DNA of 64,000 bases from Panorpa germanica (lineage: Eukaryota; Arthropoda; Insecta; Mecoptera; Panorpidae), in NCBI GenBank assembly GCA_963678705.1, contig OY783212.1:1736001-1800000 (forward strand). The letters are read 5' to 3'. Positions 35,915 to 48,621 of this stretch are shown in pieces. Each line of letters starts with the position of its first letter. Position 1 is the stretch's first letter. Position numbers and translations under genes: made by a program. The notes beneath the pieces were generated by a model. It saw nothing but the letters and a program-made list of their open reading frames with translations. It had not been told where the DNA came from and made no database searches.

Positions 35915-36360
35915 TGTTTAAAATGAGAAACGAAGAGAAAGCCAACAAATATTGGGAATATAGAGAGGAAAAGTTGTGCAGGGTGTGCGAGTGATAAATG
36001 GAGAAAGTGAAAAGAAGATTGTGCAGCTACTAAATGGAGGCAATGAAGTGAAGCGGTGGATGGTGGAGATAGAGAGAAGGAACGAGAAAAAAGAAGGAAG
36101 GGTAGAGTAGAAACAGTTAAACTTCAGTTCAGAAAATAGAAGATTTGCGGAGAGAAGATAAAGAAGACGTAAAGGAAAGAGAAATAGTAAAGAAAGAGAG
36201 TCAAGAAGAAATATTAAAGGAAGACAAACAGTGAGGAGTAGGGAGCAAGAAAATATAGTAACAAAAGAATAAAAATCAAAAAATGTTAGAATAGTTTTAA
36301 GTTTAGGTTGGCAATGAGATGCAATTACGAGATTTAATATTGAAAGAATGTAAAGTCTAA
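35915..36360 (+). repeat. Purine-rich LINE-derived relic
   Basis: A GA-rich plus strand with traces of a retroelement C terminus (KANKYWEYREEKLCRVCE) and a tail GAATAGTTTTAAGTTTAGGT shared with 26880-26920. The long frame on the opposite strand (35918-36370) is a low-complexity Ser/Leu shadow. Confidence 0.55.
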
Positions 36361-36859
36361 CTACACACACATTAAATTAATAAACAATAATAACTGTAAG
36401 ATTTATTCTGATAAAACATTCGTTGTTAATGATTTTGGCGGGTACGTCCGATCATGAAAATCTTTTGACTATCCGATCCGGACCTTCTGTCGAATTACAT
36501 ATAATTACCCTACGCTAACCCTAAGAGGACCTGACTGTAACGCTGTCGGGTTAGTCATGATGAGGTATTCCTTGTCAGAACCTGATACCGCCCCATGTAT
36601 CTTGGGTAACATTTCTTCTTAGACGAAATCAACAATATTGTCAGAAATCTATTCGGTTTGACTTTTACAATAAAATTATTACCCAGTGGAATCATAGCAG
36701 CATAAATATCATACAATCTGATAAGTGTTGACAGGTTTTAACCTTGAATGCAGGTTCTAGGTTTACAGGTTATAAAGACGTAAGAAGTACATGATTGTTC
36801 TATAAGAAAACATGTTTACAATGACAATAGTTATGTTATGACAATAAAAATGTATATAC

Positions 36860-37560
36860 GGCAATGAAACAAACTCTGACTTGACAGTTCCTGATTTCAA
36901 ATCTTTTTATTTCAAATCGTACATATTTACTTATTATCACCTTCAATATACACAACTCCTCTATCCGTATCCTATGGAACGTTCCATGCGAGTTTACCAT
37001 TGTTCGAATCAGCGCTGGAAGTCTTCTTCTATCAGCTCCTTCAGGACGTGTGCCGCTTTTTTCACAACTTGAACGGACTCAAATCTTGTTCCTTTTAATG
37101 CAGATTTTTACCTTATGAAAGAAATAGAAGTCGTACGGCGCAAGATCTGCTGAATAAGACATTCAAAGTGTCAGTATAAACATTTTTGCGAGCTTCTTGT
37201 TGTTCAAACGTGAACATTTTCGCACACACTTTTTTCATGTTAAAATTATTATGTAAAATTTGCCGTACGGATTCTTTATCAATTGCTACAGTTTCAGCAA
37301 TTGCACGAATACTTAACCGAAGATCACTTTAAATCAGATTAGTGATTTTTTTCGATATGGTCATGCGTTTTTTATATGGAAACGTGAATCATCTTGCACG
37401 TCTTCTCGGCATTCTTGAAAATGCTTAAACCACTCATAAACACTATAAGTTATATAAGTTTCAGCAGCAGTTTATTAGCACTGTATTATAAAGGAAAAGC
37501 TTCACGATAAGCAGCTGTCAGTCGCAGGCGTTATTTATTAGCCGCACCTCGTATATAACA
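36860..37560 (-). pseudogene. Mariner transposase relic with internal deletion
   Basis: On the minus strand, frame-shifting translation gives mariner blocks: RGAANK near 37555, EWFKHFQECREDVQDDSRF near 37400, RAIAETVAIDKESVRQIL near 37300, then directly LAPYDFY near 37150 and EEDFQRCFEQW near 37000. The central part holding the first two catalytic Asp residues is missing between about 37150 and 37170. Numerous stops. The residue pattern places it in the Tc1/mariner superfamily. Confidence 0.7.
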
Positions 37561-38039
37561 TTCACTATATCGATATGATAAGATATGTGTTTACCCATTA
37601 AAGCAAAATATCTTTGTGTACAATATTATTAATTGCAGTAATAGAAAGGGGGAAATTTAAGTAAAGTCAATAGAATTACAGGTTAAAGAGCATTTACAAA
37701 ATTAAGTTAATAATAATCATATTGTGAGCTAAATAATTTCTACAAAAAATTATAAAGTTAATGAAGCTTCGCTAACGACTTCCTCATTCGTAAAACTATG
37801 TAATTATAGAATAAATGATAAGAAATTGTCTTTTAATTATATAAGACAGGATGCTTTAATTACTTGTTCCACGGCATCAATTTAACAGGTAATTAGTAAC
37901 GTAGTTGAGAATCTGTCATTGCTTTGTTAATTGCCATCTCCACTGATGCTGACACTTGCTTCAATGAGTTTAAAACATGAAGCACAATACTATTTGTTTA
38001 ATGTTACATAACATTCGAATGGGCTTTTCACAGGAACAA

Positions 38040-38890
38040 CTCATCGCAACACAATTTCATAGAAGTGATGAGGGATCGGGGTGAAGTGATCTGGGATCAG
38101 AAAGATGTGAAATGGATAATATATGGTTGGATAAATGCACGACGAGGTATATAGTAATGGAAGAAGTGAAAGGGATGAAATAAGAATTAAAACAGAGGGA
38201 AGAACAGTATGATTTGAAGAAAAAATTAGCAAGGCAAAGTGTGAGTTCTTAAGGAAGATACACGAAGAGGTTAGGATGGAAAGGGAGGATCGAATAGGGA
38301 GGAAAGAATAGAATGGTGGCAGCAGAGGCATAGAGAAGGAGACAATAAGTAATAAGTGTGGAGCAAGAGTTAAGAAGCAGAAGTAGAGAGATACAACAAA
38401 AAGAAAGAATGACGGAAATGGATAAAAGTAAATACAATAACGGTTATGGAAAAGGGTAGTACCAAAATATGTAGGGGGGAAATAGGCAAGAAATGTAAGG
38501 AGAATTGTAATATTGAGAAAGGGAAATGAAGGGAAAGGCAAAAGTTATTGGGAATCAAGAGAGAAAAATAAATGCAGACTGTGCAGGAAGGAAATAGAAC
38601 CGCTAGAACTCATTAGAGAAATAAACAAGTGTAAAATAAAGAGTGAAAAGAAGATAGAGAAGCTAATGAGAGGATGCAATGAAGGAAGAGGTGGATGGCG
38701 GAAGAATAGAGGAAGGAAGTAGTGGAAAACAGAGTAGAAGAGGTGGGAGCAGTAAAGAAATTAAGAACGTCAGGAAAATGACTGCTAGGAAGAGACCAGG
38801 AAGGGAGGAGATGAATAGCAGAGATACAGAGAAGAAAGTGGAAAAGAGAAAAAGAACACGGAGCTTATTACTGCCATTAATATAGTAGAA
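38040..38890 (+). repeat. Purine-rich LINE-derived relic
   Basis: A GA-rich tract; the frame at 38513-38722 includes KSYWESREKNKCRLCRKEIE, the cysteine-containing end of a non-LTR ORF2, then GCNEGRGGWRKNRG. Matches in style the tracts at 830-1130, 26690-26960 and 35915-36360. Minus-strand frames here (38041-38541, 38663-38965) are shadows. Confidence 0.55.
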
Positions 38891-39594
38891 TTTACGTAAA
38901 AGAATGTGATGCCTTATAGCAAAAAACATTAAAATAATCAATTCATACAATACAATTGATACCACATTTTCGGGTTACGAAGCAGTCATGCCTACCATAT
39001 CTATATCTATCATTACACATATATTTATTTACATCAGGAATTAATATAATTAGATAAATTACAAGTTCAGTATTAGACATTTGCCCGTTCTGCTTATCTG
39101 ATGAATATAATTACAGCCTGCCTGTCCTGCTCTGCCCTACTCCGGGCCCAACCCTGTCGCAATATATTGTCAACAATGATTACATGAGTCGGGAAATTAT
39201 AACTCTCGGTGAACGTGTACGACAGTAGGAGTTATCTTGTGACATAACAGTGATAATATAATGTCTGTTATTCAAATAGACTTCAAATGAACTAGTATTT
39301 ATGCATGCATACTGGAAGAGAATGTCATAATAGTAGATTGCTAATCAGGGGCTCTCAATTCGTCGCTCTAATGTGTTATTGGAAAACAAATTGGATTCTT
39401 TTAATAAAAAAAACATTGCAGAATTAACATGAGAAATAATTCTGTAACGTTAATTGCGTTTGAATCATTCTCCCTAATGTTTTCAGTTCCGTGGTAAACT
39501 TCATGTGCCTCATGGATTACTAAATTTAAGAGTCTAACGCAATGCAACTTTTTAATTTAAATTCTTTAGTTCTTCACTAAGTCCTTGTATTTGT

Positions 39595-40035
39595 TTAAAT
39601 GGCGTTCGTTAACTTCTAACAATATTTCAAAGACAATATTATATTTTCTAAACTAGACAGTTTGTGCCCAAAGTATGGGATCTACTTTGCTCTTTGTAGG
39701 TCGGCTGATTCCCAGTAAACGATTTGGTGAGGTATTATATTTTGTGACGTTTCTATCACTATTGCACTTTATTTCACAGTTCGCATCAACTTTATTTTCA
39801 TTTGTATTCCGACATGTGGAGTGATTTCACCATTTGTAGCCGATAAAATAGACATTTCATATGAACGATTATGAGAAACTGAACTGTAAATGAACTCTTT
39901 CATGACAAATAATCATACGCTTCTTGAATATGATGGCAAAATGTTGGCTATATGACTCCAAAATGTTTACAGGGTACTTTGGGGTAAAGTTACATAAAAT
40001 CGTCAAAAGTTAATGGATGTCAGTCGAACAGCCAC
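39595..40035. mobile_element. Diverged MITE copy (20.1-kb family) split by a nested MITE
   Basis: The left end GTTAACTTCTAACAATATTT and right end AAAATCGTCAAAAGTTAATG resemble the 20143-20328 element; the middle is interrupted at 39711-39974 by the CCCAGTAAAC element. Confidence 0.65.
39711..39974 (+). mobile_element. MITE, CCCAGTAAAC family
   Basis: Starts CCCAGTAAACGATTTGGTGA and ends CTCCAAAATGTTTACAGGG. Same family as 25429-25643 and 28521-28774; nested in an older MITE. Confidence 0.8.
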
Positions 40036-40117
40036 AATATAAGCGTCCAAGTCTCTTATTAATACTTTCCTATATCATTTTGCCTACTATTCCTCTTTGT
40101 TCAGTCTAAGTCCATCT

Positions 40118-40165
40118 CTCCAAGTAAACAATTTGGTGAAGTGCCCTATTTGGTGAAGTTCGAGT
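40118..40165 (+). repeat. End fragment of the CCCAGTAAAC MITE
   Basis: AGTAAACAATTTGGTGAAGT followed by GCCCTATTTGGTGAAG; only the left end is present. Confidence 0.6.
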
Positions 40166-41814
40166 CACTCGTACAATTCTATTCTAACGCTTTACAAGTT
40201 CTCTACCTGTCACAGATTTTGTGTTAGTTTTTCATAATAATATTCTTTCTTTTTCCAACATCATTCATTAAGTATTTCTGTTTCTTTCCCACATGGATAT
40301 ATTTTTTTTAAATTCACATTCATTTCATTTATTCCAAAGTGAGAGAGAAACGAGATGCGGTAGACAAGTAAAATATATTTTTCACCGTTACACTTGTATA
40401 CTTGTATAATATTTCGTTCTGTACAAATGTTTAAAGTATATGCTATCCTTTTTCAACAAATATTTCTTTAACGGTAATAGACAGACGCTATCTCCCTCAA
40501 TCCCCGAATAGAATGTATATAAACGAAGATAGTACGTAGCGATGGTAAGACAGAGGTTTTAAACCTAGCGCAGACCTGCCGATCGTGGATTTTTGAATCA
40601 CCAAAACAATGTAAAAAACTAATATAACGAGTATTGTTGAAGATGAATAATATTCATTAAAAAAATCACGATCCGTACTAACCAGCTGGTTCCTCCCTTC
40701 TTTCTTTCTTTACTCACCATCCAACTAATTTCTTCCCTACTTCTTGCTCCCTTACATTCCCTATTCATATGTTCTAACATATGTTTCGTATACTCTTACT
40801 CTCTTCATGAAATTCATTTTTATCCTCTTTCCTTCCGTATTACTTACTTTATCCTTTGTATTCCTTTGCCTGCATTTTCTTTCCATCTTTCTTAGTTATA
40901 TTTTGTAATGTTTACTTTAAATTATGTTAGAGGAAATATAAAGGCAAATGAAATGCAAAAACAAAAATAAGAAAGTTACCGGTTAAAAGTACAAAAGAAA
41001 AATTCGTCTTCTTTCTAACCTTACACAGGACAAAACGTCTGACAGATGGACTGTCCTTCCAAAAGGACCTTACTTGTAGCTTTCCTTATTTGAACTCGAA
41101 TTCACAACGTGGTAAGGGGATTTGGCTCCAGTAGTTTACAACTTGTTGAGAAACACTGCAGTGCACGTACTCGTATGTTAATGTGTCTTTAATGTAAGCT
41201 ATAAGGTACAAAGTCAAGGACGAACAGGAACGCCTAGTTGTTGTGTTCCAGAATATTATTTGAAATTCTTATCATTATATATCAACTTATATACTTCATA
41301 GTTTGACGTTTTTCAATGTGTGACTTTAAACATTTATTTTATTACGTTTCAGTTATAATGTATTGTTTTCATTTTTATTACTAAAAAAATATTTAGAAAA
41401 AGTTCATAAAAGCAACCTTTGTCCAACATAAAAAATATTTCCGTTTTTAATATCTTAAGACAGCCACACACCGAAGGTACAAGTAACTTCAGACTGCTTT
41501 GTCTTTATCGTGGAATGATAGAGATAGCACCATATGAATACATTGAAGAAACAGAGACAACGCTGTTCATTTTGTTTTAAGACAAACTTATCGCAACTGT
41601 TTGTATCCTTACAGTTTCCCATGGCATGCTCAGAGCAACCAGACTACACTAGACTAATTACGACCTGTCGACTATGGACTTTGTTATATATTATATTTGT
41701 TATATATCATTTGTTATATATGATAACATCATATTATTATCAATATATTATATTGTATAGGATTAGGTCATAAGTCTAAGTTATTTGTCAAATGCAACAG
41801 TTTGCTCTAATAGC

Positions 41815-41884
41815 AGGACATTAAAAGACGATAAAAGGCTACGTATCTAGGAAGCCCGAGAAATCATCTATAAAAAAACTGTTC
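41815..41884 (+). repeat. Tail repeat (AAGCCCGAGAAAT) abutting a LINE fragment
   Basis: GATAAAAGGCTACGTATCTA then GGAAGCCCGAGAAATCATC and A-rich end, followed at once by the jockey-like fragment. Confidence 0.55.
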
Positions 41885-42150
41885 CTATTTAGGTCTATGT
41901 TGAAAACAGTATGGACCTACGGTATACAATTCTGGGGACCAGCCGCAAACACTGACATTATGATTTTACAACGCTTCCAATCCAAGATACTACGTATTAT
42001 TATAAACGCTCCACGATTTATGAGAAACGAAGATATTCACCACAACCTACAGGTACCAAGTGTCAAAGACGAAATTATCAAGTACACAGACCGACTGGAT
42101 GACCATCCAAACACCCTTACGGGGAACCTGATGCATGTAAAAAGAGCGTA
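41885..42150 (+). pseudogene. 5'-truncated non-LTR retrotransposon (jockey-like) reverse-transcriptase end
   Basis: The open frame 41897-42151 reads LKTVWTYGIQFWGPAANTDI, then LQRFQSKILRIIINAPRF and LQVPSVKDEI, matching the C-terminal region after the reverse-transcriptase domain in jockey-clade elements. No RT catalytic motif remains, so this is a 5'-truncated insertion. It starts immediately after a copy of the CTAGGAAGCCCGAGAAAT tail repeat (41850-41880). Confidence 0.75.
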
Positions 42151-42159
42151 GGCTAAAAA

Positions 42160-43570
42160 GAAAACTAGCAAGCGATTTAGTCGACGAATAAATTTACTAA
42201 GTGTCCAAAATATTCACGTGTACATTCTCATGTGCACTTGGAAGGAATAATACCTTATAAGGATGTATCATTGGATAAATTGCTTTTATTTTATGTCACT
42301 TACTATATCCTACTAACAATAGTAGCCGGCCGCACGTAGTCTGATCCAGCGTGAGAGACAGTGCAGTAAGTTTACGTTTTCGTTAGTGGGTTTTCTGATT
42401 CCTAAATATATCTCATCTAAAAATGTTATTGCTGCAATCATATATATATTTTATGCTAACAGAAGAAACAACAACAAGATTAGCAGATAAAATAAATAAG
42501 AAAATTGCAAAAACAAATGCATAAAATATTTATGACTGTAACCCACATTGCTCCAGTCTTTGAGACAAATGAATCACCATCTCTGGTTGCATGGAAAGTA
42601 GAACAAGTAAATCTTAATCTTAATTTTGAACTGGCTCGATATAGTTTCATACGGTCTTGTGCAAATTTCAATTTTGGGGAAACAGAGTTTTAATTTCAAT
42701 GTTCTTACAACAATTTTTTTTTTATATATAATTTCTAGGGCTTAATCTCTTACAACAATTATAAGTTTATAAATCTGCTATTATATACACGATAAATTTC
42801 TATAATGTCCAAATGATTTCTCTTTTGAAAAATCTGTTGATGGGGGCCCTGTGTAATTGCCCATTTTGCCCATAGGTTGTTGTACCACAGATGGTTCTCG
42901 ATGATGGAACTAGTATCAAAAATAGATAGAAATTTAAAAAAGTAAAAGGAAAACATAATAATTAGAAAATAAAACACAAAGTTAAAATTATCATTTAATA
43001 AAATCTATGTGACTTTGTTTTAAATACAATTCCAATAAAAATGAAGACGAATGTTTAATTCCCATCATGTGTAATGACTGTGAGGCAACGTGAGAATGAT
43101 ATAAACATTATTATTAATGGCCGAACGCACCTCCATACATTTCCAATTGTTTATTGCCATACAGACCACAGACTATTGTACAGGCTAACGTGGTTTGCTT
43201 ATTTAACAGCCGAAACAGCCTTCATCACCGCCATGTTTATCCTTGATTCCACAAACCTCTAATTCGTCACATTATCTGATCATTTTGTAATAGCCGTAGA
43301 ACTTACTGCAATTTACTTAACACGGTGTGCTTGAAAATGTACTCAATCCATACTCGTACTTCAAGTTCATTTTTGAAAAACAACGAAATGAAACTGATGG
43401 TAATCAAAGATAGATGACGGTGAATTACATTGACAAATAAGACCGGGTCCACACACTGCTCGTTGCAATGTCTGGACCCGGCTTAATGTGAACTATTTGT
43501 TAATGCGTTTTAAATAAATGACGTCAGGATGATTCTATGCTTAACTAATTACACCTTAGATAATAATATT
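42160..43570. other. Stretch downstream of gene D, nothing coding recognised
   Basis: Short frames only. A hairpin CCGGGTCCA...TGGACCCGG lies at 43443-43482, about 100 bp past gene D's stop. Confidence 0.45.
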
Positions 43571-43574
43571 TATT
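43569..43574 (-). terminator. Poly(A) signal of gene D
   Basis: AATAAA on the minus strand about 8 nt past the TGA stop, mirroring the compact 3' ends of genes B and C. Confidence 0.5.
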
Positions 43575-43581
43575 GATAAAT

Positions 43582-46500
43582 TCAGTCGAGCCAATGTTCT
43601 AATGGCACACGTTCAAAGAGTCGGTCCAGGAAGGATCCCATGAGGGCACTCAGCTTGGCGCGCAGTGCTGGCTTCATTTCGCGCAGGAGCTCCTGGGAGT
43701 TGCTGTTGATGAATAGATTCAATGCCGCCTCTGTAATTCAGATTGTGAAAAGTTAAATCAATCATGAAACTACCTTACAAAACAAAATAAAATATCAAAC
43801 AAATTACGTTCTAATAACTAATCAAAAAGCGTCGGCCCGGGAAACTTTTTCATTTAATTGTAGCAAAAAATCAAATTGTGGGATGATGTGCAAACCTCTA
43901 TAAAGTCCTAAGTCTATGCATTAAATAATAAAAGATGTACGATAATTTCAACGTCGAGATCATCGTAGCCCTGTCCACATGTCATCTCAAACTGCTGCCA
44001 ATCATTGGTGTAATTGTGTGTTGCGAACATGAACAAGACAACAACGAATTGTGTGACGTAATCTGATTGATTACATTAAGATTTGTAGTCAGCCTGCGAT
44101 ACTCGCAGTAATTATGCAACAGATGTCAGTCGCTCCGATATTCTGGTATTAAAGTGTTACCCAATAGAACTTCTCTGCTGCGCGCAGCAGATAGAAGTAT
44201 GACATTTGGAACTATGAAAGGAAATCGTCAATAGTTTTAAGATCTGCAGTTTCCTCACGAGGAAATGGTATGATCAATACAATAATCATCTTCAAACTCA
44301 CGCAATAATCTACCAACAGTTTTATATATTTCAATTATTGTAGGACAAACAGTCTGTGGGAAAAACAAGAAGATTTGTGTGTGTACTACAACTTCACAAG
44401 GTAAGAATACTTAAGTTACAATAATAATTTAATTAAATCCCGGAGCCAGCGCCGATATGGTGAGTAGGGCGGCTGTAGACGCTTAATGAATGATGCTGAC
44501 TGGATATAAATAATAAAGTGTGTTTTAAATAATTAGGCTGGATTGTACTTAACGTCCATATATATATTATATATTTTTTGGTAAATGAATATAGAAATTG
44601 TGACTAGATATAATTGAATTCATCACAAATCTCAATCCACCCTAAAGGACCTACGGCGCACACACCAGAGCCATTGATAGGAGGAGAAGGTATAGAGTGC
44701 AATACCCTAAAAATCAATCAAGACGTCAATACGCCTCGCTTCAAATTTCCTGGAAATTGAGATAAAACTGATGGTTTATGCCTACCAATTATTTATTTTG
44801 TATCTAATATGTTGATTTTATATAGGATTCATTCATTAACGACGCAATCTATTAATCACATCTAAGAATAGCAATAAAGAGCGAACGACTCAATTGATTC
44901 GTCATACTTTTGAAAATCATGTTACTGCACTCTTTTAAATCAGTTGAGTAATGTATAAAATCATAACTATTAAGAAACAAGTAATTAACTTTATACTTTA
45001 ACTTTATAAATTATAATAATTTGCAAAGAAGCTCCTTTGTCATACAATAATATAACCTTTTTCTGTTTTCTATTTTCTTAAGATATCGAAATATTTAAGT
45101 TAAAAATTTAACTAACGGTTTCTGTTGTTTCAACTTACGTAATATCGTATTTCCATTGTGTACATTTTCGACGCCCATTTTGATATCTCTGACACTGAAA
45201 TCCATTTTGACTTGTTCAACTTTCAGCTGCGTATTACCATCAGCTCCTTGTAGCGGTGCAGCTCTGAAGTATATTTTGGTTTTAACGCCATCTGTAAACA
45301 ATTGGAAAATATTCAAATATTAGTACTTAAATAATTACTTGTCTTTTATACATAATAGACTTTGAGTGCACAAACTTTCATGTCGAAGCTGCTCAGCTAG
45401 TGGTTATGTTATTACAGTTGCTCTTATAATAAACGTAGGCGTTTAATAACTAATTGAGCTTTTCATCTACGGTTTGTTTCTCGAATAAGTCAAAATAAAA
45501 TATAAGGTCTTTCAACAAGATATTTCGGTGGCATTTGGTGGATATTGTGTTTCATTAGTAACCTCAGATTTTCTACTTTAAATAAAAATAAAAATATCAT
45601 CACCTTTTTTATTTAAATTTCCATAAAATAACCACTCTTGTTGATCCTTGCAAATTGTGATATCATTTAAATTATTGCAATATGAAAATAAAATGAATTG
45701 TTTTTACCATATTCGCCCCAATAATCTCCTGACCCTGATGCCTGAACTAAAATCAAAACACCGGATGATCTGTACTGTGCTTTAGCTGTAATTCTTGGAA
45801 TTTCCAGGGTTAGCTGGAATTGCAACGAGTCCAAATCAGACCTAAAAACAATAAATTATGATAGAAAATGTTCGGCGTTGTTATGTACTATATTTTCCTG
45901 ATAACAGTGATAATATTAAGAATATTACAAATTCCGAAGCAAATAAAATGAGGTCTGCTGGAATGTTTGCAATAAAATATATGGAATTATGAGTGAGGGT
46001 AGAAAGAAAGTCATGTACTCAAGTACTTGGAAATTTTACACAATTTTACTAGATGGAAATGAATTTGGACGCATTTGAGACCTACTAATAATTTTTCCTT
46101 AATGTTGGAGCTTACCGCTCAATGCATACGAAAAATACTACAAAAAGTCAAAACACTTAAAGTCATTTATTTTAGAGGCAAATATTTTTTTTTATATATA
46201 TATAATTTCTCAGGCCTCCTAGGCACATAGCCTTTTATCCCCCCTAATAATGTTCTGCTTTAACTTTAACTTTACTTTAACTAGCGAAGTAAATCTTAAA
46301 TTCCAATATTCTGAAATGTCAACGCACGTAAATAATGTCACTACTAAAAGAATACCTCCCGTGACAAACCAGCCTCTCCAAAACCTAGCTAAGGGATTCT
46401 GATGCGTCGACCATTTCACCACAATAATTATATCATTATAGCTTTGCTTTGTATATTTTAAATATTACAAATCGATCGTTCACCAACAAGGAAAACTTCC

Positions 46501-48239
46501 TTTTTGGTAGAATGACTGTTGATGAGGCATGAGACCACAGAACTCAGCGACATACCTGACCCCTGTGACAGTGAGGTTGCTGACCCCAAACGCTTCGATG
46601 TTCTTGAACACGGCCCGATATCCGTCCGGACCGCCGCCTAGAGCTATGCCGATCTCGTCCACCACGACGGGCTCAACCTGGAAGGAAATGATTCGTCATC
46701 AGCTCGTGAATATGATTGATTCGAGTACTACTGATCCACTTCTCGAATAACTGTTCATTAAAGTGTACGAGTACATCCAAATGACGCCAAACCACGCAGT
46801 GAACCGCTAAACCGTTGTTTTAGTAATGGCCATTCAAATTACGTTGTTCCTTACTTTGTACAGGATGCCAATACTTCTAGGGATATTCTGGCAGAAGCAG
46901 GTTACTCGTGTTTGGGATTGCAGAAAATACAGTTGGCTTACTACTAACATGAATGTACTTGATTTTTATGCTTGCAAGTTAACCTACTTAAACCATAATT
47001 TATTAAAAACAGTTTAAACTCGTTAAAATTTAAATATGTTGGCCAATATTTCCTAACTTACTTAAAGTCCTTATCATATACGAGTACAACATTCTTTAAG
47101 TTTTTAGTAACGTACAGGAATAAGAAAGCTGAAATTTTAATGAAATTGTTGTGTAATGTTACCTCTTCAATTCCTAGTTCAGGGACACCATTCCTCAAAT
47201 ATTTAGCCAGTCTATTTGCCGTGTTTTGTAGGCATCTGTTTACTTCGGGGTCAGATCGCGAACATTGTTGAATGTAGTATGCTAAAACATGTTTTTAAAT
47301 CATGTACTTTAAAAATCTTCCACCAATCAGATTATATTTAAAAGTCATTGAACTTTAATCGTTAATAACAGAACTTGAATATTTTTTTTAATTATTAATC
47401 TCTTAATATATGTGTTATTAATTAAACCATATAAATTAACTATTATCTATATATTTGGCAAGGTTTGAGTATAAAATCTTCTATAATGAGTTATTTAATC
47501 TTATGATCGATGAAACATTTTATAATTACGATGGCGTCTTTCAGCCTTTTAATATAGAGCACCACTTATCCAAAACCAGGTTCTTCTAAATAAAGAATCC
47601 ACATTACATTTTTAATCTCTTAAGCGGATATGTCCATCATAAGTTAATGTATTTCAATGAAATAGGTCACTGAGGAGATTAAAACACGCTAGATAATAAG
47701 CTTAGATTATATTAACATGCTGTCGTGTATATTATTATAACTCAATAAGCAATTAGGAGAATTTTATCAGACATGGTGATGCTTCGTTTTCGATGCTTCT
47801 ATTACACCTTATCATTTTGCGAATTGATATGATGGAAACAAAATGCCATTGAATGTAAATAAAATGAGCTAAGAACGGCGAAAAAAGGATCGTGGTCCTA
47901 GGAAGCCCGTAAATTATTATTAAAAGAAAAATGCCATTGACATATTATCCGGTCTTTCTTTGAATTATATCCTATTTGATAGAACGGTTACATTTTGCCC
48001 GTGGTTTACTAAGTTGGTACGTATTTGATAAATTTCCATTTGCAATGAAAAAAGCCGGAGCTCTTTTAGGGAACATAATTCTTAACTTTAAAGAATATGA
48101 CTAAGATATTGATATAAAGAAAAGAAACCTAATCATAACTTTTGCATGCCTAATTAATCTATCAACTACTTTAATGTTACTTACGTTGCTGAGCTACCGC
48201 GACCAGAGCAACAGAAGCTAATATTAAAATTTTGTACAT
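43582..48239 (-). CDS. Takeout/JHBP-like secreted ligand-binding protein, gene D
   Basis: Six exons: 48185-48239, 47163-47281, 46556-46677, 45708-45841, 45139-45291, 43582-43730 (732 nt, 243 aa). The signal peptide is MYKILILASVALVAVAQQ. Cys25 and Cys35 form C-x9-C (CSRSDPEVNRC), then NGVPELGIEE and, after an intron unique to this gene, VEPVVVDEIG. The third exon is GC-rich for this region. The block before the middle strand reads AQYRSSGVLILVQASGSG; the last exon gives AALNLFINSNSQELL and ends EHWLD. The 241-nt block of B and C is split into 119+122 by a phase-0 intron; the next block is again 134 nt. A poly(A) signal lies about 8 nt beyond the stop. The introns hold a SINE-like retroposon (46195-46420). 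Most similar in style to gene E. Predicted secreted carrier; ligand unknown. Confidence 0.92.
46195..46425 (-). repeat. Retroposon with CTAGGAAGCCCGAGAAAT-type tail in gene D intron
   Basis: Minus strand: GTGGTGAAATGGTCGACGCA ... GCAGAACATTATTAGGGGGG, then CCTAGGAGGCCTGAGAAATT and an A-rich end. The tail recurs at 5520-5585, 20660-20740, 41820-41880 and 47870-47930. The 67-aa frame over it is not considered coding. Confidence 0.6.
47870..47935 (+). repeat. Tail repeat (AAGCCCGTAAAT variant) in gene D intron 1
   Basis: GCGAAAAAAGGATCGTGGTC then CTAGGAAGCCCGTAAATTAT. Near-identical to 5520-5590. Confidence 0.6.
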
Positions 48240-48621
48240 TTTTCAATAAATATTTATTCAGTTTTTATCACAAGTCTTATTTCACTAACTTCCCACAAGT
48301 TTTCACTATTAATTTCTTTTAATTAAATTATTTTCGATGTGGTGTCATCAGGAGCACCTTTTATTGTGTCTTTAGTTGATCTCTTGTTGGGCCACTGTCC
48401 GGTACAGCCAATGCCCAACGGCTTAAAACGGGACTCTTTCATTCTAAAATCATCATCACACAGCCTGATGACCAGATGATGAATTATTTGATCACATCAC
48501 TGCATTTAATAACAATACATTTAATGGTTTTCGCGATATATTGGTATAACTCAAGAGCCTGCGCGTTTCCAATAGGTCAGCTATCCAAATTTTAACGAGT
48601 ACTGTTATTTAGATTCAGTTA

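Noticed and set aside
38041-38541. 166-aa Ser/Leu/Phe-rich frame
   Set aside because: Complement of a purine-rich retroelement relic; low complexity.
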